Assembly (NCBI RefSeq): GCF_013664685.1
Contig: NZ_JAAKDE010000015.1
Coordinates: 1-64,000, forward strand
Length of the DNA stretch: 64,000 nt
Source of the DNA: Capillibacterium thermochitinicola
Lineage (GTDB): Bacteria; Bacillota; UBA4882; UBA10575
Direction: 5' to 3'
The notes under the pieces are model-generated. The model ran no database searches, was not told the DNA's origin, and saw only the letters and a program-made list of their open reading frames with translations. The translations under genes were made by a program, and so were the position numbers. Positions 18,016 to 26,885 of the stretch are shown in pieces (position 1 is the stretch's first letter; each line of letters opens with the position of its first letter).

Positions 18016-18113
18016 TTCTTGCTTATTCAGCATCTTGTTCCATACTTTTTTATACTTTACTTTTTTTATTTGTTCTTAATTTGTTATTCTCTCCCTTGGC
18101 ACCAACCGGGGTC

Positions 18114-19490
18114 TCAGATCTCCGGCGCAAAGAGTTTCACCGGGATGCCGACCAGGGCGCTGACCTTCGCGTCGATCTTTGCTTCTTCCGCTTGGGCGAA
18201 GGCACGGAGGGCGGCCGCGGCGGCGCGGGCTTTGTCCAAACCCAGATTGCCGGTGGTGCCGGTGTAGGTCTTGGCCATAATGGTTGCTTCCGGGTCGCGG
18301 GCTTCCAGGCGGTCCAGGTTTAAGCCCACCTCCCGGTAGGCGTCGCGGAAGGGCACGCCTTGGGCCACCAGTTCGAGGGCGGCGTCGGTGGCGTAAATCT
18401 CGGGGATGAACCCGGCTTTGAGCTTCTCCGGGTTGACCTTGACCTTCCGGATGCACAGGTCCATAATCTGGACGCAGGCGAGACCGGTATTGGCCCCGCG
18501 GAGGAAAGGCTCCTTGGTTTCCTGGAAGTCCCGGTTGTAGCCGGAAGGCAGCGCCTTGATGATGCCTTTGATCTGGAAGGCGCAGGCCGAAACCGTGGCC
18601 GCTTTGGCCCGGACCAGTTCCAGGCCGCAGGGGTTTTTCTTCTGCGGCATGATGCTGCTGCCGGAGCAGAGGTTGTCGGGCAAAGTGAAATACTGGAATT
18701 CCGGCATGGAGAAGAGGATCAGATCCTGGGCCAGTTTGCTTAAGGTAAGGACTACCTGGTCGACGGCATCCAGGATGATCGACTCCATCTTGCCCCGGCT
18801 GTTGTTGGCATACAAGACGTTATTCTGGACCTTGGCAAAGCCGAGGAGGTCGGCGACCAATTCGCGGTCGAGGGGTAAAGGCACTCCGTAGCTGGCGGCC
18901 GACCCCAGCGGCGATTGGTTGTTGATCCGGTAGGCGTTCTCGACTAGAAGAAGGTCGTCCAGCAGTTGTTCCGCGTAGGCACCGGCCCAGAGCCCGACGG
19001 AGGAGGGCATGGCGATCTGCATGTGGGTCCGCCCCGGCATCGGGACCTTTTGGTGTTCTTCGGCAAAGTTCAGCAGATTATCGACCAGGGTCAAGCCGTG
19101 TTCCAGCAGGGCCAGGAGATAACTGCGGGCGTAAAGGCGGGTGGCGACGATCACCTGGTCGTTGCGGGAGCGGCCGGTGTGGATCTTTTTGCCCGCCGCA
19201 CCGCACTTCTCGGTCAGGGCATTTTCGATTGCCGTATGCCCGTCCTCGTCGCTGCGGGCGATGGGAAAAGCCCCTTGTTCGTGGGCGCGGATAATCGCAA
19301 CCAGTCCTTCTTTTAAGACGGCCAGCTCCTCCTTGGTCAGGATCCCGATTGTCTCCAGCATGGTGGCGTGGGCCAGGCTGGCCACGCAGTCGGCGTTGAG
19401 GAGGTGCTGATCCAGCTCAAAGTCACGGCCGACGGTAAACTGTTCGACGAAGGCGTCCAGTTCGTAATCTTTCTGCCATAGTTTCGTCAT
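18114..19490 (-). CDS. argH: Argininosuccinate lyase
   Basis: A 458-residue enzyme of arginine synthesis that cleaves argininosuccinate to arginine and fumarate. The superfamily signature is GSSIMPQKKNP. KIHTGRSRNDQ and the His of GRTHMQ belong to the active site, and SPLGSAASYGVPLPLDRE is characteristic of ArgH. Compared with common ArgH proteins (around 460) the length is normal, though several segments are divergent. It starts 2 bases after the argG stop, with its AGGAG site inside the end of argG, so the two genes form an operon. Confidence 0.94.
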   Translation of the reverse strand: MTKLWQKDYELDAFVEQFTVGRDFELDQHLLNADCVASLAHATMLETIGILTKEELAVLKEGLVAIIRAHEQGAFPIARSDEDGHTAIENALTEKCGAAGKKIHTGRSRNDQVIVATRLYARSYLLALLEHGLTLVDNLLNFAEEHQKVPMPGRTHMQIAMPSSVGLWAGAYAEQLLDDLLLVENAYRINNQSPLGSAASYGVPLPLDRELVADLLGFAKVQNNVLYANNSRGKMESIILDAVDQVVLTLSKLAQDLILFSMPEFQYFTLPDNLCSGSSIMPQKKNPCGLELVRAKAATVSACAFQIKGIIKALPSGYNRDFQETKEPFLRGANTGLACVQIMDLCIRKVKVNPEKLKAGFIPEIYATDAALELVAQGVPFRDAYREVGLNLDRLEARDPEATIMAKTYTGTTGNLGLDKARAAAAALRAFAQAEEAKIDAKVSALVGIPVKLFAPEI

Positions 19491-19492
19491 TT

Positions 19493-20746
19493 TTACTCCT
19501 CGATTCCTAATTTTTGGTTCCGCTTGGCCAGGATCTCAAAGGGCAGGCCCCGGATCTTGGCGGCGTTGGCGCACCAGCGCTGGTCAAAGCCGGAGGCTTT
19601 AATTGACCGGATCTCCGGCGAGAAGAGGGAACTGGGCGGGCTGTCCCGTTCGACAATGATGATGTTTCCTTTGTATAGTTTAACCTTGGTGGTGCCGTTA
19701 ACCATCTTCTGGCTCTGGGCGATGAAAGCATCCAGGTCTTTTTTGAGCGGGTGGAACCAGGCACCGTGGTAGACCAGGTAAGCCCATTTGGCGTCGACAA
19801 TCTTTTTGAACTGCCGTTCGTCCTTGGTGAGGCAGGCTCCTTCCAGGTCCTGTTTTACTTTTAAGATCACATGGGCGGCCGGAGCTTCATAGATCTCCCG
19901 GCTTTTCAGGTCCATGATCCCGTCTTCAAAAATATCAATCAAGCCAATACCGTTGCGGCCGGCGATGGTGTTCAGCTTGGGAATCAATTCCCCCAGTTTC
20001 ATCCGTTGCCCGTTTAAGGCCACCGGCACGCCTTCCTCAAAGGTGAGCGTGACGTACTCCGGCTGGTCGGGGGCTTTCTCCGGCGGAGTCAACCACATCC
20101 AGATGTGATCAGGGATGGCCTGGTTCAGATCAACCGCTCCGGAAGCAATCGACCGGCACCACATGGTTTTGTCGTCGCCGCCGACGATGAATTCTTCGAC
20201 CGGGACGCCCCAGTGTTCACAGAGCATCAATTCTTCCTGGCGGGTCAGGTCAAAATCGCGGACGGGCGCGAGGATCTCCAGTTCCGGGGCGAACATTTTA
20301 AAGACGTTGTGCATCCGGTACTGGTCATTACCCCGCCCGGTGGAGCCTTCGAGGATGCTGTCGCACCCCAACTCCTGTGCCTTCTTGGCAACCAGCTTGC
20401 CGATGAGCTGGCGGGTCATGGAAGTGGAGACCGGATAACCGTTATAGTCGGAGTTGGCCTGGATTGCTTTTTTGAGCCAGACCTCGGTGAATTCTTCTTT
20501 GGCGTCGATCAGAATCGGGTCGATCTTGAGTTTTTTGGCCCGCTCGACTCCCATTTGCAACTCTTCATCGCCCTGGCCCACATCGACATTGATGGCGATG
20601 ATCTCTTCTGCCTTGTAAACCCGGCGGAGGAGTTCAATGCCTAAAGTACTGTCGAGGCCGCCGGAATAGGCGATGGCACACTTTTTGACCTTGGGGATGG
20701 GTGTCGCGGCAATCTTATCTAAAATAGCTTCAATCTGAAGGCCCAT
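19493..20746 (-). CDS. argG: Argininosuccinate synthase
   Basis: A 417-residue ATP-dependent ligase joining citrulline and aspartate. The PP-loop AYSGGLDSTLGIELL binds ATP; GYPVSTSMTRQLIGK, EGSTGRGNDQYR and WCRSIASGAVDL are in substrate-binding regions. Length and motifs fit the less common ArgG branch rather than the classic AYSGGLDTS form. Start at ATG 20746 after AAGGAGTG; longer frames upstream have no ribosome site. It is first in the argGH operon with a consensus promoter and ArgR-like boxes upstream. Confidence 0.94.
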   Translation of the reverse strand: MGLQIEAILDKIAATPIPKVKKCAIAYSGGLDSTLGIELLRRVYKAEEIIAINVDVGQGDEELQMGVERAKKLKIDPILIDAKEEFTEVWLKKAIQANSDYNGYPVSTSMTRQLIGKLVAKKAQELGCDSILEGSTGRGNDQYRMHNVFKMFAPELEILAPVRDFDLTRQEELMLCEHWGVPVEEFIVGGDDKTMWCRSIASGAVDLNQAIPDHIWMWLTPPEKAPDQPEYVTLTFEEGVPVALNGQRMKLGELIPKLNTIAGRNGIGLIDIFEDGIMDLKSREIYEAPAAHVILKVKQDLEGACLTKDERQFKKIVDAKWAYLVYHGAWFHPLKKDLDAFIAQSQKMVNGTTKVKLYKGNIIIVERDSPPSSLFSPEIRSIKASGFDQRWCANAAKIRGLPFEILAKRNQKLGIEE

Positions 20747-20772
20747 GCACTTCACTCCTTGATAAATATTTA

Positions 20773-20886
20773 TGCATAATATACCATTAGCAAAAATACT
20801 TGTCAAGTAACGAAATGATAACGTATAAAGACAATGAAACGACGATAACTGAATATAAATATAACAATATCATGCATATATATGAC
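20773..20886 (-). promoter_or_regulatory. Candidate ArgR (ARG box) cluster upstream of argG
   Basis: Three near matches to TGNATWWWWATNCA occur: TGAATATAAATATA (20850-20863), TGCATATATATGAC (20873-20886) and TGCATAATATACCA (20773-20786). The last overlaps the -10 region. The region is AT-rich, so chance matches are possible; arginine repression is biologically expected. Confidence 0.4.
20778..20806 (-). promoter_or_regulatory. Sigma-A promoter of argGH
   Basis: Read leftward: TTGACA (20806-20801), 17-base spacer, TATATT (20783-20778). This is nearly consensus and about 32 bases from the argG start codon. Confidence 0.85.
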
Positions 20887-20964
20887 GACCAGCCGGTTCA
20901 GGCGGCGGCTCTTTTCCCGCGGGGAAGAAAGCGCGCCTGCGGACACGGGCAACGGAAACGATTA

Positions 20965-20991
20965 TTAAAAAACCGCCTTGGCGGCGGTTTT
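20965..20991 (-). terminator. Terminator of the M23 peptidase gene
   Basis: AAAACCGCC (20969-20977) pairs with GGCGGTTTT (20983-20991), loop TTGGC. Read leftward, the stem runs into TTTTTTAATAAT. The 20807-21123 intergenic holds this terminator and the argG control region, and no gene. Confidence 0.85.
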
Positions 20992-21123
20992 GGTGGGTAA
21001 TCGCGTCTATTTGAATCAGGACTATGCGTTATGATAATTAATGCGGTCTTATTGTGATCATTGGTTGCTTGTCCGAGAAAATCGAGCGCAATCGGGAGAC
21101 ATTTAAAGCTATCCAGGGACGGC

Positions 21124-22269
21124 TTAGAGATAATTCAAAGGATTCTGGGTCTTGCCGTTTTTGATGACTTCAAAATGGAGGTGCGGGCCGGTACTGTTTC
21201 CGGTGGAACCGACGGCCCCGATCCGCTGCCCGACTTTGACCTGTTGACCGACGCGAACGTCAATCCGGGAAAGATGGGCGTAGCGTGTTCTCAACCCGTT
21301 ACCATGGTCGATCAGGATACAGTTGCCGTAGCCCCCGTTCCACCCGGCTTCGATGACCCGGCCGTCGGTATAAGCGTAGACCGCGTTGCCGTGGTTGGCC
21401 GCGATGTCAAGGCCGTCATGGAAACGTCTTTGGCCGGTGATGGGGTGGATCCGCCAGCCGTAAGCGCTGGAGATTCTTTTCCCCTGCACCACACCGTAGT
21501 TTACGCGGCCGCCCCGGACAACGGTGGTTCTCGTCCCGATCCGGACGATGGCATTGACCGGTTCCTTTAAGACGGTTTCTTTGATGGCCTCTAATGTATC
21601 TTGGTAACCATTACGGAGAGTAATGTGGTAAACGACTTCCTTCTCGCCTTCAACCCCTGATCTGATAATCTGCTTTTCATGGGCGAACATATTGTTGTTT
21701 CTTTGGTACTGAATGGTGAAGGGGACTGTTTCCACCACGGTGTTTTCCAGTTCAATCAGGACATCAAGGACGGGGTTGAACGGGCTGACGACCAGTTTCT
21801 CGCCGGGATAGATCCGGTGGGGGTCCACATCCGGATTAAGGATCTCGAGATCGGCGACGGTGATGTTATAGGCGCGGGCTAGGTTCCAGAAGTTGTCCCC
21901 CTTTTTGATGGTAATCTCAACCGCTTCGTTCTCAACGGCATAGATTCTTTCCCGGGCATATTCGATGGAATCCAGTTGATCCTTACGGACTTCCGTGGGG
22001 ACCACCTGGACGTCTTGGACGAAGGAAATCTTTTTTATTTCGGCATGCGGATCAACTTTTGCCAGGAATTGTCTTTGGTAATCGGTGATAATCTCTTCTA
22101 GTGCCTTGCGGTCGGCGATGGTGAACCAAACTTCCCCGTCAACCACAAATTGATAGGCCGGCTCTTTTTTTAAGTAGTCGGCCCAACTGATGAGTCCAGG
22201 GAAGACGCCGAAGACAAAGATTACAACAAGTAAGATAGCGATTACCCTTTTTAACATTTCATTGCTCAC
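21124..22269 (-). CDS. M23 metallopeptidase with LysM and G5 domains
   Basis: A 381-residue exported cell-wall endopeptidase. One N-terminal hydrophobic segment (VIAILLVVIFVFGVFPGLI) acts as anchor or signal. A LysM module (IKKGDNFWNLARAYNITVADLEILNPDVDPHRIYPG split over about 143-182) binds peptidoglycan. A G5-like domain follows (VVETVPFTIQYQRN, GVEGEKEVVYHITLRNG). The C-terminal M23 domain (about 280-381) has the zinc ligands in RFHDGLDIAAN and PHLHFEV plus RYAHLS. This G5-LysM-M23 layout is common among spore-forming Bacillota and often linked with sporulation or division, though nothing here shows when it acts. Confidence 0.92.
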   Translation of the reverse strand: MSNEMLKRVIAILLVVIFVFGVFPGLISWADYLKKEPAYQFVVDGEVWFTIADRKALEEIITDYQRQFLAKVDPHAEIKKISFVQDVQVVPTEVRKDQLDSIEYARERIYAVENEAVEITIKKGDNFWNLARAYNITVADLEILNPDVDPHRIYPGEKLVVSPFNPVLDVLIELENTVVETVPFTIQYQRNNNMFAHEKQIIRSGVEGEKEVVYHITLRNGYQDTLEAIKETVLKEPVNAIVRIGTRTTVVRGGRVNYGVVQGKRISSAYGWRIHPITGQRRFHDGLDIAANHGNAVYAYTDGRVIEAGWNGGYGNCILIDHGNGLRTRYAHLSRIDVRVGQQVKVGQRIGAVGSTGNSTGPHLHFEVIKNGKTQNPLNYL

Positions 22270-22619
22270 AACCTTTTTGGGAAATTGGCTTCATACAATA
22301 ATAACGCACAAGCTAGAAGACAGTTTCGAAAAAAGATGCTAAAACCAATTCTAACACAAAAAATACATAAAGTTGAGAGGGGAATTTCTGATATATATGA
22401 CCACAAATTTCATTTTAGAAGTAGCCGGGCCAAAAAGTCCTTACCGAAAGAAAGGATTTTATAGAAAAACAGCGAATAATTATTACTTCAATTGCCTTCC
22501 GGTTCTTTATAAGGCAGGGAAGACGGAAGGATGACTAAATTAATATTGAATTTACGGATGTAACCCCGTTTGGCAACTAAACAGGTTATATCCAGATAAA
22601 TTAAGGAGGAAGTAGGAGA
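22270..22619 (+). promoter_or_regulatory. putP upstream region with leader hairpins
   Basis: A 350-base gene-free stretch. GCCTT (22494-22498) can pair with AAGGC (22511-22515), or the overlapping CCTTCCG (22495-22501) with CGGAAGG (22524-22530); the two are mutually exclusive. A further stem, GGATGTAACC (22556-22565) with GGTTATATCC (22584-22593), contains an inner GTTT/AAAC helix and ends about 10 bases before the AAGGAGGA ribosome site. A regulated leader is possible, but no known riboswitch motif was seen. Confidence 0.4.
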
Positions 22620-24182
22620 ATGTTTGGAAGTCAAGGGCAGATTCTCTTGGCGATGGGGTCATACATGGCGGTGGTGATCGGGATTGGGATTTACTACGCC
22701 AAACGGGCCAGCGCCAGTAGCGACTATTTTTTGATCGGCGGACGAAAGCTGGGGCCATGGGTAACCGCGATGGCGGCGGAGGCCTCGGATATGAGCGGTT
22801 GGCTGCTGATGGGTTTGCCGGGGGTGGCCTACTGGTTCGGCTTAAGCGATGCGATTTGGACGGCGATTGGACTGTTGATCGGGACCTATTTAAACTGGTT
22901 GTTTGTAGCAAAACGGCTCCGGGGTTATTCCTACGTGGCCGGGGATGCCATTACGATCCCGGATTTTTTCAGTAACCGGTTCAAAGAAGAGAAAAAGGTG
23001 CTCATGACCATCTCTTGCTTGTTTATTCTGGTCTTTTTTACGGTTTACGCGTCCAGCTGCTTTGTCACGGTCGGAAAACTGTTCGCTTCCTTATTCAATA
23101 GCAACTACGTCTTAATGATGGTTCTCGGGGCTTTGTTTGTGCTCTTCTATACGTTTATCGGCGGTTTTCTCGCCGAGAGTGCTTCCGACTTTATGCAGGG
23201 TGTCGTGATGTTTATTTCCTTGACGGTCGTTGTCGTGGGCGGCATCGTGGCGGCGGGCGGTCTCTCGACGGTGGTGGCCAACGCCCGGCAGATCCCTGGG
23301 TTCTTTGAGTTTTTCGGGATTGCCCAGCCGGTCGTGGTGGACGGGGTGCAGCAATTGGACGCCGCCGGTCGGCCTTTGTTCGGGGCGGCGGGTCATTATG
23401 GCTTTTTGACCGTACTTTCGACCCTCTCCTGGGGGCTGGGGTACTTCGGCATGCCCCAGGTGCTCTTGAAGTTTATGGCGATTGAGAAAACTGAGCAGCT
23501 AACCCTCTCCCGCCGGGTAGCCACGTTCTGGTGCACCATTTCGTTGGCGGCCGCCGTGGGGATTGGGATCATCGGGCGGCTGATTTACCCGGCGGCTTTC
23601 CTGACGCAAAGCGCGGCGGAGAGGATCTTTATCCTGATGTCCACTGATTTCTTTATTCCCTTATTTGCCGGGTTTGTGATGGCGGGGATCCTGGCGGCGA
23701 CGATCAGCTCTTCCGATTCCTATTTGCTGATTGCCGCTTCGGCTTTCTCGAAAAATCTTTACCAAGGGATCATGCGGAAGGAGGCCACCGACCGGACGGT
23801 GCTGGTGGTCACCAGAATTACCCTCCTGGTGATTTCGGCTTTTGCCATGTTGATTGCTCTTGATGAAAACAGTGTGATCTTTACGATTGTTTCCTTTGCC
23901 TGGGCCGGCTTCGGGGCGACCTTTGGCCCGATCATGCTGTTCTCCCTGTTCTGGAAACGAGTCAACCGGGCGGGGGCAATTGCCGGGATGCTCACCGGCG
24001 GCCTGACGGTTTTCGTTTGGAAACTGGTGCTCAAGCCGTTGGGCGGGATCTGGGGGATTTATGAACTGTTGCCTGCTTTCCTCCTGTCGTGTGCGGCAAT
24101 TGTGCTTGTCTCTTTGTTGACCAAGGAACCGTCTCCGGAGATCCAGGCGGAGTTTGAGAAAGTACGGGCTTACGTTTCGTAA
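22620..24182 (+). CDS. putP: Sodium/proline symporter
   Basis: A 520-residue sodium:solute symporter (SSF family) with about 13 membrane helices. Segments typical of PutP are YYAKRASASSDYFLIGGRKL, WVTAMAAEASDMSGWLLMGLP, DAITIPDFFSNRF and SSSDSYLLIAASAFSKNLY. It imports L-proline with Na+. The AAGGAGGA site supports ATG 22620. It is monocistronic with a long structured leader. Proline specificity is inferred from overall similarity to PutP rather than other SSF members. Confidence 0.92.
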   Translation: MFGSQGQILLAMGSYMAVVIGIGIYYAKRASASSDYFLIGGRKLGPWVTAMAAEASDMSGWLLMGLPGVAYWFGLSDAIWTAIGLLIGTYLNWLFVAKRLRGYSYVAGDAITIPDFFSNRFKEEKKVLMTISCLFILVFFTVYASSCFVTVGKLFASLFNSNYVLMMVLGALFVLFYTFIGGFLAESASDFMQGVVMFISLTVVVVGGIVAAGGLSTVVANARQIPGFFEFFGIAQPVVVDGVQQLDAAGRPLFGAAGHYGFLTVLSTLSWGLGYFGMPQVLLKFMAIEKTEQLTLSRRVATFWCTISLAAAVGIGIIGRLIYPAAFLTQSAAERIFILMSTDFFIPLFAGFVMAGILAATISSSDSYLLIAASAFSKNLYQGIMRKEATDRTVLVVTRITLLVISAFAMLIALDENSVIFTIVSFAWAGFGATFGPIMLFSLFWKRVNRAGAIAGMLTGGLTVFVWKLVLKPLGGIWGIYELLPAFLLSCAAIVLVSLLTKEPSPEIQAEFEKVRAYVS

Positions 24183-24279
24183 AAACTCTGTACAGTCAAT
24201 TACAGTCAAGGTTGCGTTGCCGGTTGGCCGTGATGCCACTCTGCTCTGTAACGAACAGATAAAGAATGCGGGCATCACC

Positions 24280-24308
24280 TTGACGACCAGCGGTTGCTTT
24301 TATATAAT
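24280..24308 (+). promoter_or_regulatory. Sigma-A promoter of the riboswitch-controlled purine permease
   Basis: TTGACG (24280-24285), 17-base spacer, TATAAT (24303-24308). The start of transcription near 24315 would give a leader that contains the whole riboswitch. Just upstream, TGATGCC (24232-24238) pairs with GGCATCA (24271-24277), flanked by a possible CAAGG/CCTTG helix; this dyad may end putP transcription. Confidence 0.8.
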
Positions 24309-24370
24309 GCTGGTAGAGTGATGTTTGCGGTCCATGGATCGCGCGTCACGCGTCGACAATGAAATATGGT

Positions 24371-24441
24371 TCCCAATATAATTTAGACAATATGGGTCTA
24401 AAGTTTCTACCGAGCAACCGTAAATTGTTCGACTATTGGGA
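24371..24441 (+). promoter_or_regulatory. Purine riboswitch aptamer, guanine class
   Basis: P1 is TCCCAATA (24371-24378) with TATTGGGA (24434-24441). P2 is TTTAGAC/GTCTAAA with loop AATATGG; the conserved J2/3 GTTTCTACC follows. P3 is GAGCAA/TTGTTC with loop CCGTAAA, and J3/1 reads GACTAT. The C in that junction, the position that pairs with the ligand, marks guanine/hypoxanthine rather than adenine specificity. It precedes a terminator and an NCS2 purine permease, the classic arrangement. Confidence 0.95.
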
Positions 24442-24528
24442 AGAGATACCTGTGTTTGGCCGCCTTTTCCCCATGCCTTGGGGTGAAGGCGGACATGGGC
24501 ACGGGTGTGATCTTCTGCTGAATTTACG

Positions 24529-24557
24529 GCGATTGGTGTAAACCAATTGCTTTTTTT
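24529..24557 (+). terminator. Riboswitch-controlled terminator
   Basis: GCGATTGGT (24529-24537) pairs with ACCAATTGC (24542-24550), one G-T pair, then TTTTTTT (24551-24557). A second GC-rich stem (CCGCCTT with AAGGCGG, enclosing CCCC/GGGG, around 24461-24492) lies between aptamer and terminator. Guanine binding should favour termination. Confidence 0.85.
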
Positions 24558-24663
24558 AATTTCTCCGCCGGTTGGCGAAACTAAGGGCGGGAAAGCTGCC
24601 AACGGGTTTCCAGAGCGGGTCGCTCTTGAGATATTAAAGTGAAAAACAAAAACGGAGGGATTA

Positions 24664-26088
24664 ATGGAAATGGACAAGTTCTTCAAGCTTAAGGAGAACG
24701 GAACCACCGTCGGGACTGAGATTGTGGCCGGGCTCACCACCTTCTTTGCCATGTCCTATATTATTTTTGTGAATCCGGGAATGCTCAGTCAAACCGGGAT
24801 TCCCTGGGGGGCCGTTTTTCTGGCGACGATTATTGCCTCGGTGATCGGAACCTTGGTGATGGGGCTGTTTGCCAACGTGCCTTACGCGCAAGCACCCGGG
24901 ATGGGCTTGAACGCCTTTTTCACCTACACCGTTGTCTTTGCCATGGGCTTTAATTGGAAGCAAGCCTTAGCGATGGTCTTTATCTGTGGAATTATTAATA
25001 TCTTAATCACCGTCACCCGGCTGCGGAAAGCGATCATTAAGTCGATTCCGGTAAGCCTCCAGAATGCGATCGGCGGCGGGATTGGGATCTTCATTGCCTA
25101 CATCGGGGTGAAGAGCGCCGGTCTGCTCAGTTTCACCTCCGACCCCGGGACGTATACCCTTCTGGAGAGCGGTACGGTCATCGCCAACTCCAGTGCGGTC
25201 CCGGCTTTAGTGGCTTTAAATAACCCTACTGTGTTGTTGGCCATCATCGGACTGTTCTTAACTATAATTCTGTTGCTCCTCAATGTTAAAGGCGCGATTT
25301 TACTGGGGATCATCGGAACAACGGTAATTGGGATCCCCATGGGACTCGTCGATGTTTCGCAAATCGGGGCAACCACCGGTGTCGGTGAGGCCTTCCGTGA
25401 ACTGGGGACCGTCTTCGGTGCGGCGTTAGGGCGTGAAGGGTTGTTCTCCTTGTTCAACGATCCGGCGAAGATCCCCCTCGTCCTGATGACCATCTTTGCC
25501 TTCAGCCTGTCCGATACCTTTGACACCATCGGTACCTTCATCGGGACCGGCCGCCGCAGCGGCATCTTCAGTGCCGAGGATGAAAAGATGATGCACTCCA
25601 GTTCCGGTTTTAAATCCAAGATGGACCGGGCCTTGTTTGCTGATGCCATTGCCACCTCCATCGGTTCGCTCTTTGGGACCTCCAACACCACCACTTACGT
25701 GGAGAGCGCGGCCGGGATCAGCGCGGGTGGACGCACCGGTTTGACCAGTGTCGTCACAGCCCTTCTCTTCGCTGCCTGCATCTTCTTGGCCCCGGTGGCC
25801 GGTCTTGTGCCGGCGGCGGCGACGGCACCGGCGCTCATTGTGGTCGGGATTCTGATGCTCTCCTCCTTCAAGGAGATTAAATGGAGCGAATTGGAAGAGG
25901 CGATTCCCGCGTTCTTTGCCGGTATTTTCATGGCCTTCTGCTACAGCATCTCCTACGGGATTGCCACCGGCTTCATCTTCTACCTCCTGGTCAAAATCTG
26001 CAAGCGGGAGTTTAAAGAGGTCCATCCGATTTTGCTGGTCTCGACTTTGCTCTTCATCCTGAACTTCATCATCCAGGCCAACATCTAA
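24664..26088 (+). CDS. NCS2-family guanine/hypoxanthine permease (PbuG/AzgA-like)
   Basis: A 474-residue membrane transporter with 12-14 helices. The N-terminus TTVGTEIVAGLTTFFAMSYI and FVNPGMLSQTGIPWGAVF, the motif NVPYAQAPGMGLNAFFTYT and the later GTSNTTTYVESAAGISAGG are hallmarks of AzgA-type purine permeases. The guanine-class riboswitch upstream supports guanine or hypoxanthine as substrate. The start follows AACGGAGGG. It is monocistronic, ending at a strong terminator. Confidence 0.94.
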   Translation: MEMDKFFKLKENGTTVGTEIVAGLTTFFAMSYIIFVNPGMLSQTGIPWGAVFLATIIASVIGTLVMGLFANVPYAQAPGMGLNAFFTYTVVFAMGFNWKQALAMVFICGIINILITVTRLRKAIIKSIPVSLQNAIGGGIGIFIAYIGVKSAGLLSFTSDPGTYTLLESGTVIANSSAVPALVALNNPTVLLAIIGLFLTIILLLLNVKGAILLGIIGTTVIGIPMGLVDVSQIGATTGVGEAFRELGTVFGAALGREGLFSLFNDPAKIPLVLMTIFAFSLSDTFDTIGTFIGTGRRSGIFSAEDEKMMHSSSGFKSKMDRALFADAIATSIGSLFGTSNTTTYVESAAGISAGGRTGLTSVVTALLFAACIFLAPVAGLVPAAATAPALIVVGILMLSSFKEIKWSELEEAIPAFFAGIFMAFCYSISYGIATGFIFYLLVKICKREFKEVHPILLVSTLLFILNFIIQANI

Positions 26089-26122
26089 GGCCTTGTGTGA
26101 TTGAAACCAGCAGCCATCGCGA

Positions 26123-26157
26123 AAAAACCCCTGGAACGAAAGGTTCCAGGGGTTTTT
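26123..26157. terminator. Terminator after purine permease
   Basis: AAAAACCCCTGGAAC (26123-26137) pairs perfectly with GTTCCAGGGGTTTTT (26143-26157), loop GAAAG. It also faces the leftward eda fragment, whose stop is at 26175. Confidence 0.95.
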
Positions 26158-26174
26158 GTGTGGGCTAATTTTGC

Positions 26175-26516
26175 TTATTTTCGGGCTGCTTTCACGGCGG
26201 CAATGTACTGAGCGGCCAAAGCGGCCAGTTCATCCCATTTCTTCGCGGCGACCAACTCTTTGTTAACCAGGGCGCCGCCGACCCCGACAAAAATGGCTCC
26301 CGCCTTGATAAAGTCACCAACGTTTTCCAAGGTAACCCCGCCGGTGGGCGTCAGCCGTACTTGGGGAAGGGGTCCCAGGACATCTTTGAAATAGGACGGC
26401 CCCAACTTGGTGGCGGGGAAGACTTTAACCACATCGGCTCCGGCTTCCCAGGCCCGCAGGATCTCGGTGGGGGTAAAGGCCCCCGGAATACAGATTACAC
26501 TGTAGCGCCGGCACAA
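26175..26516 (-). pseudogene. eda: KDPG/KHG aldolase, N-terminal half missing
   Basis: About 113 codons of 2-dehydro-3-deoxyphosphogluconate aldolase remain of a usual 205-215. CIPGAFTPTEILRAWEAGAD, VVKVFPATKLGPSYFKDVLG and LTPTGGVTLENVGDF include the substrate-binding and Schiff-base Lys regions (Lys of VVKVFPA). The N-terminal strands and the catalytic Glu are gone. Homology begins at CRRYSV, codons at about 26513. Immediately beyond this the sequence becomes part of a livF-like gene on the other strand. The TTG at 26516 is just where an open frame begins, not a real start. This is a rearrangement junction or a chimeric assembly. Confidence 0.85.
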
Positions 26517-26824
26517 TGTCCGGCGGGCAACGGCAGATGCTGGCGATTGGCCGCGGGTTAATGAGTGAACCGAAGATGCTCCTCATTGACGAGCCGTCTT
26601 TGGGTTTGTCCCCGCTCCTGGCCCAGCAGGTGCTGGACTTGATCGTTGAAATCAACCGGCAAGGAACCACCATTCTTCTGGTGGAGCAAAACGCGCGCAA
26701 GTCTTTGAGCATTGCCGATTATGCCTATGTTTTACAGAAAGGGAAACTGGTGAACGAAGGGACCGGTAAGGAACTGTTGAACAATCCCGCCATTCAAGAA
26801 GCTTATCTTGGCGGGCGGTGTTAA
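26507..26824 (+). pseudogene. Branched-chain amino acid ABC ATPase (LivF-like), N-terminal half missing
   Basis: About 105 codons of an HAAT-family ATPase remain of a usual 235. The fragment begins AGTMSGGQRQMLAIGRGLMS, i.e. at the ABC signature, and continues with Walker B MLLIDEPSLGLSPLLAQ, the H-loop equivalent LLVEQNARKSLSIAD and the usual end IQEAYLGGR. Walker A is missing. It resembles the intact LivF at 49230 (AGTLSGGEQQMLAIGR), but differs enough to be a separate paralogue. Upstream it abuts the oppositely oriented eda fragment. A complete liv-type transporter probably once preceded the hydroxyacid and sugar-acid genes that follow. Confidence 0.88.
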
Positions 26825-26885
26825 GGCTTCACGATGGGAAATTAGTGATAAAGCTTGACGACGGAAAGTTTATTGGCGCAGGGGG

